In this document: in pieces, positions 6,073 to 6,968 of the stretch
Layout: every line of letters begins with the position of its first letter
Numbering within the stretch: the stretch's first letter is position 1
Origin: an uncultured Alphaproteobacteria bacterium
GTDB taxonomy: Bacteria; Pseudomonadota; Alphaproteobacteria; Rhizobiales; Beijerinckiaceae
Direction of reading: 5' to 3'
Assembly: GCA_937903315.1 (NCBI GenBank)
Contig: CALCZO010000222.1
Location: forward strand, 1-6,968
Length of the DNA stretch: 6,968 bases
Notes under the pieces: generated by a model
The model's database searches: none
What the model was told of the DNA's origin: nothing
Seen by the model: the letters and a program-made list of their open reading frames with translations, nothing else
Made by a program: the position numbers and the translations under genes

Positions 6073-6968
6073 TTACTTGGTTTCGATGTCCTTGGCCCAG
6101 GTGTCCTTGATCATCTTGACGACGTTCGCGGGCATCGGGATGTAATCCAGATCCTCAGCCATCTTGCCACCCTTCTCGAAGGCCCAAGTGAAGAACTTGA
6201 GGGCCTCAACAGCGGCCGCCTTGTCAACAGGCTTCTTGTGGATCAGGATGAAGGTCGCGCCGGTGATCGGCCACGAGGCATCGCCCGGCTGAGCGGTGAG
6301 GATCTGCCGATAGCCCGGCTCGGCCGACCAGTTCGCGTTGGCGGCGGCGGCCTGGAAGCTGGCCATTGTCGGCTGGACGGTCTTGCCGGCCGGATTGACC
6401 AGCGCGGTGTAGGTCAGCTTGTTCTGCTTGGCATAGGCATACTCAACATAGCCGATTGAGTTCTTGGTCTGGGCGACGTTGCCGGCAACACCTTCGTTGC
6501 CCTTGGCGCCCACGCCTGTCGGCCATTCGACAGCCGTGCCTTCACCGGCCTTCGCCTTCCATTCGGCGTTCATCTTGGACAGGTAGTTCGTCCAGAGGAA
6601 CGTGGTGCCCGAGCCGTCCGAACGGCGCACGACCGAGATCGCCGCCGAAGGGAGCTTCAGGGTCGGGTTCAGCTTCTTGATCGCGGCGTCGTCCCACATC
6701 TTGATCTTGCCGAGATAGATGTCTCCGAGCGTCGGCCCATCAAGCACCATCTCGCCAGGCTTGATTCCGTCGAGATTGATCACCGAGACGAGCGCGCCCA
6801 TCACCTGCGGCCACTGGACGAGGCCTTCCTTGTCAAGCTGCTCGACCTTGAGCGGGGCGTCAGTGGCACCGAAGGTCACGGTCTTGGCCTGAATCTGCTT
6901 GATGCCTGCGCCAGAGCCGATCGACTGGTAATTGAGGCCATTGCCCGTCTCCTTCTTGTAGGCATCCG
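6073..6968 (-). CDS. pstS: Phosphate-binding periplasmic protein PstS (5' end beyond window)
   Basis: PstS captures inorganic phosphate in the periplasm and delivers it to PstCA. The last 297 full codons are visible, and the frame stays open to the window edge. The fragment begins DAYKKETGNGLNYQSIGSGAG and ends AKDIETK. Aligned by eye with mature E. coli PstS, fragment residue n matches residue n+20. Known phosphate ligands are present: S18 (E. coli S38, in SIGSGAG), D36 (D56, in FGATDAPL), and R115 with S119-G-T121 (R135, S139-T141, in VRRSDGSGTT). Family-typical segments are LDGPTLGDIYLGKIKMWDD, NSIGYVEYAYAKQNKL and WPITGATFILIHKKP. The signal peptide and the first 20 or so mature residues, including the T10-F11 loop, lie outside, as does the promoter. 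A GTG at 6879-6877 is internal, not the start. It is the first gene seen of the pstSCAB-phoU operon. Confidence 0.96.
   Translation of the reverse strand, partial: DAYKKETGNGLNYQSIGSGAGIKQIQAKTVTFGATDAPLKVEQLDKEGLVQWPQVMGALVSVINLDGIKPGEMVLDGPTLGDIYLGKIKMWDDAAIKKLNPTLKLPSAAISVVRRSDGSGTTFLWTNYLSKMNAEWKAKAGEGTAVEWPTGVGAKGNEGVAGNVAQTKNSIGYVEYAYAKQNKLTYTALVNPAGKTVQPTMASFQAAAANANWSAEPGYRQILTAQPGDASWPITGATFILIHKKPVDKAAAVEALKFFTWAFEKGGKMAEDLDYIPMPANVVKMIKDTWAKDIETK

Overview
This GC-rich window reads as ordinary core chromosome from an alphaproteobacterium. The ribosomal proteins and the RNA polymerase alpha subunit are of alphaproteobacterial type. The S11-alpha subunit junction also lacks rpsD, which is the usual alphaproteobacterial gene order. 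I cannot resolve the order or genus by reading alone.

The left part (1-2448, + strand) is the distal end of the ribosomal-protein supercluster: rpsM (S13, TTG start), rpsK (S11), rpoA (alpha subunit, GTG start) and rplQ (L17). The genes are complete and co-directional, with gaps of about 66-76 nt. Each gap carries a GC-rich inverted repeat, and the one between rpsK and rpoA is followed by four T's, like a weak terminator or attenuator. The unit ends in a perfect hairpin terminator at 2474-2501.

The right part (2614-6968, - strand) is the high-affinity phosphate uptake operon, read right to left: pstS (5' end cut by the window edge), pstC, pstA, pstB, phoU. PstS is the periplasmic phosphate binder, PstC and PstA form the membrane channel, and PstB is the ATPase. 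PhoU links the transporter to PhoR/PhoB signalling and restrains uptake. Coupling is tight from pstC onward: a 4-nt gap, a 4-nt ATGA overlap and a 19-nt gap. Only pstS-pstC has a longer spacer (77 nt), which holds a strong hairpin. The operon's promoter and any Pho box lie beyond the right edge.

The two units converge on a 165-nt intergenic region (2449-2613) with two terminator-like hairpins. phoB, which follows phoU in many alphaproteobacterial pst operons, is absent here. I found no mobile element, CRISPR array, tRNA, rRNA or unknown protein-coding gene, and nothing that amounts to an undescribed system. The points worth checking are the intercistronic hairpins and the gene-order junction.
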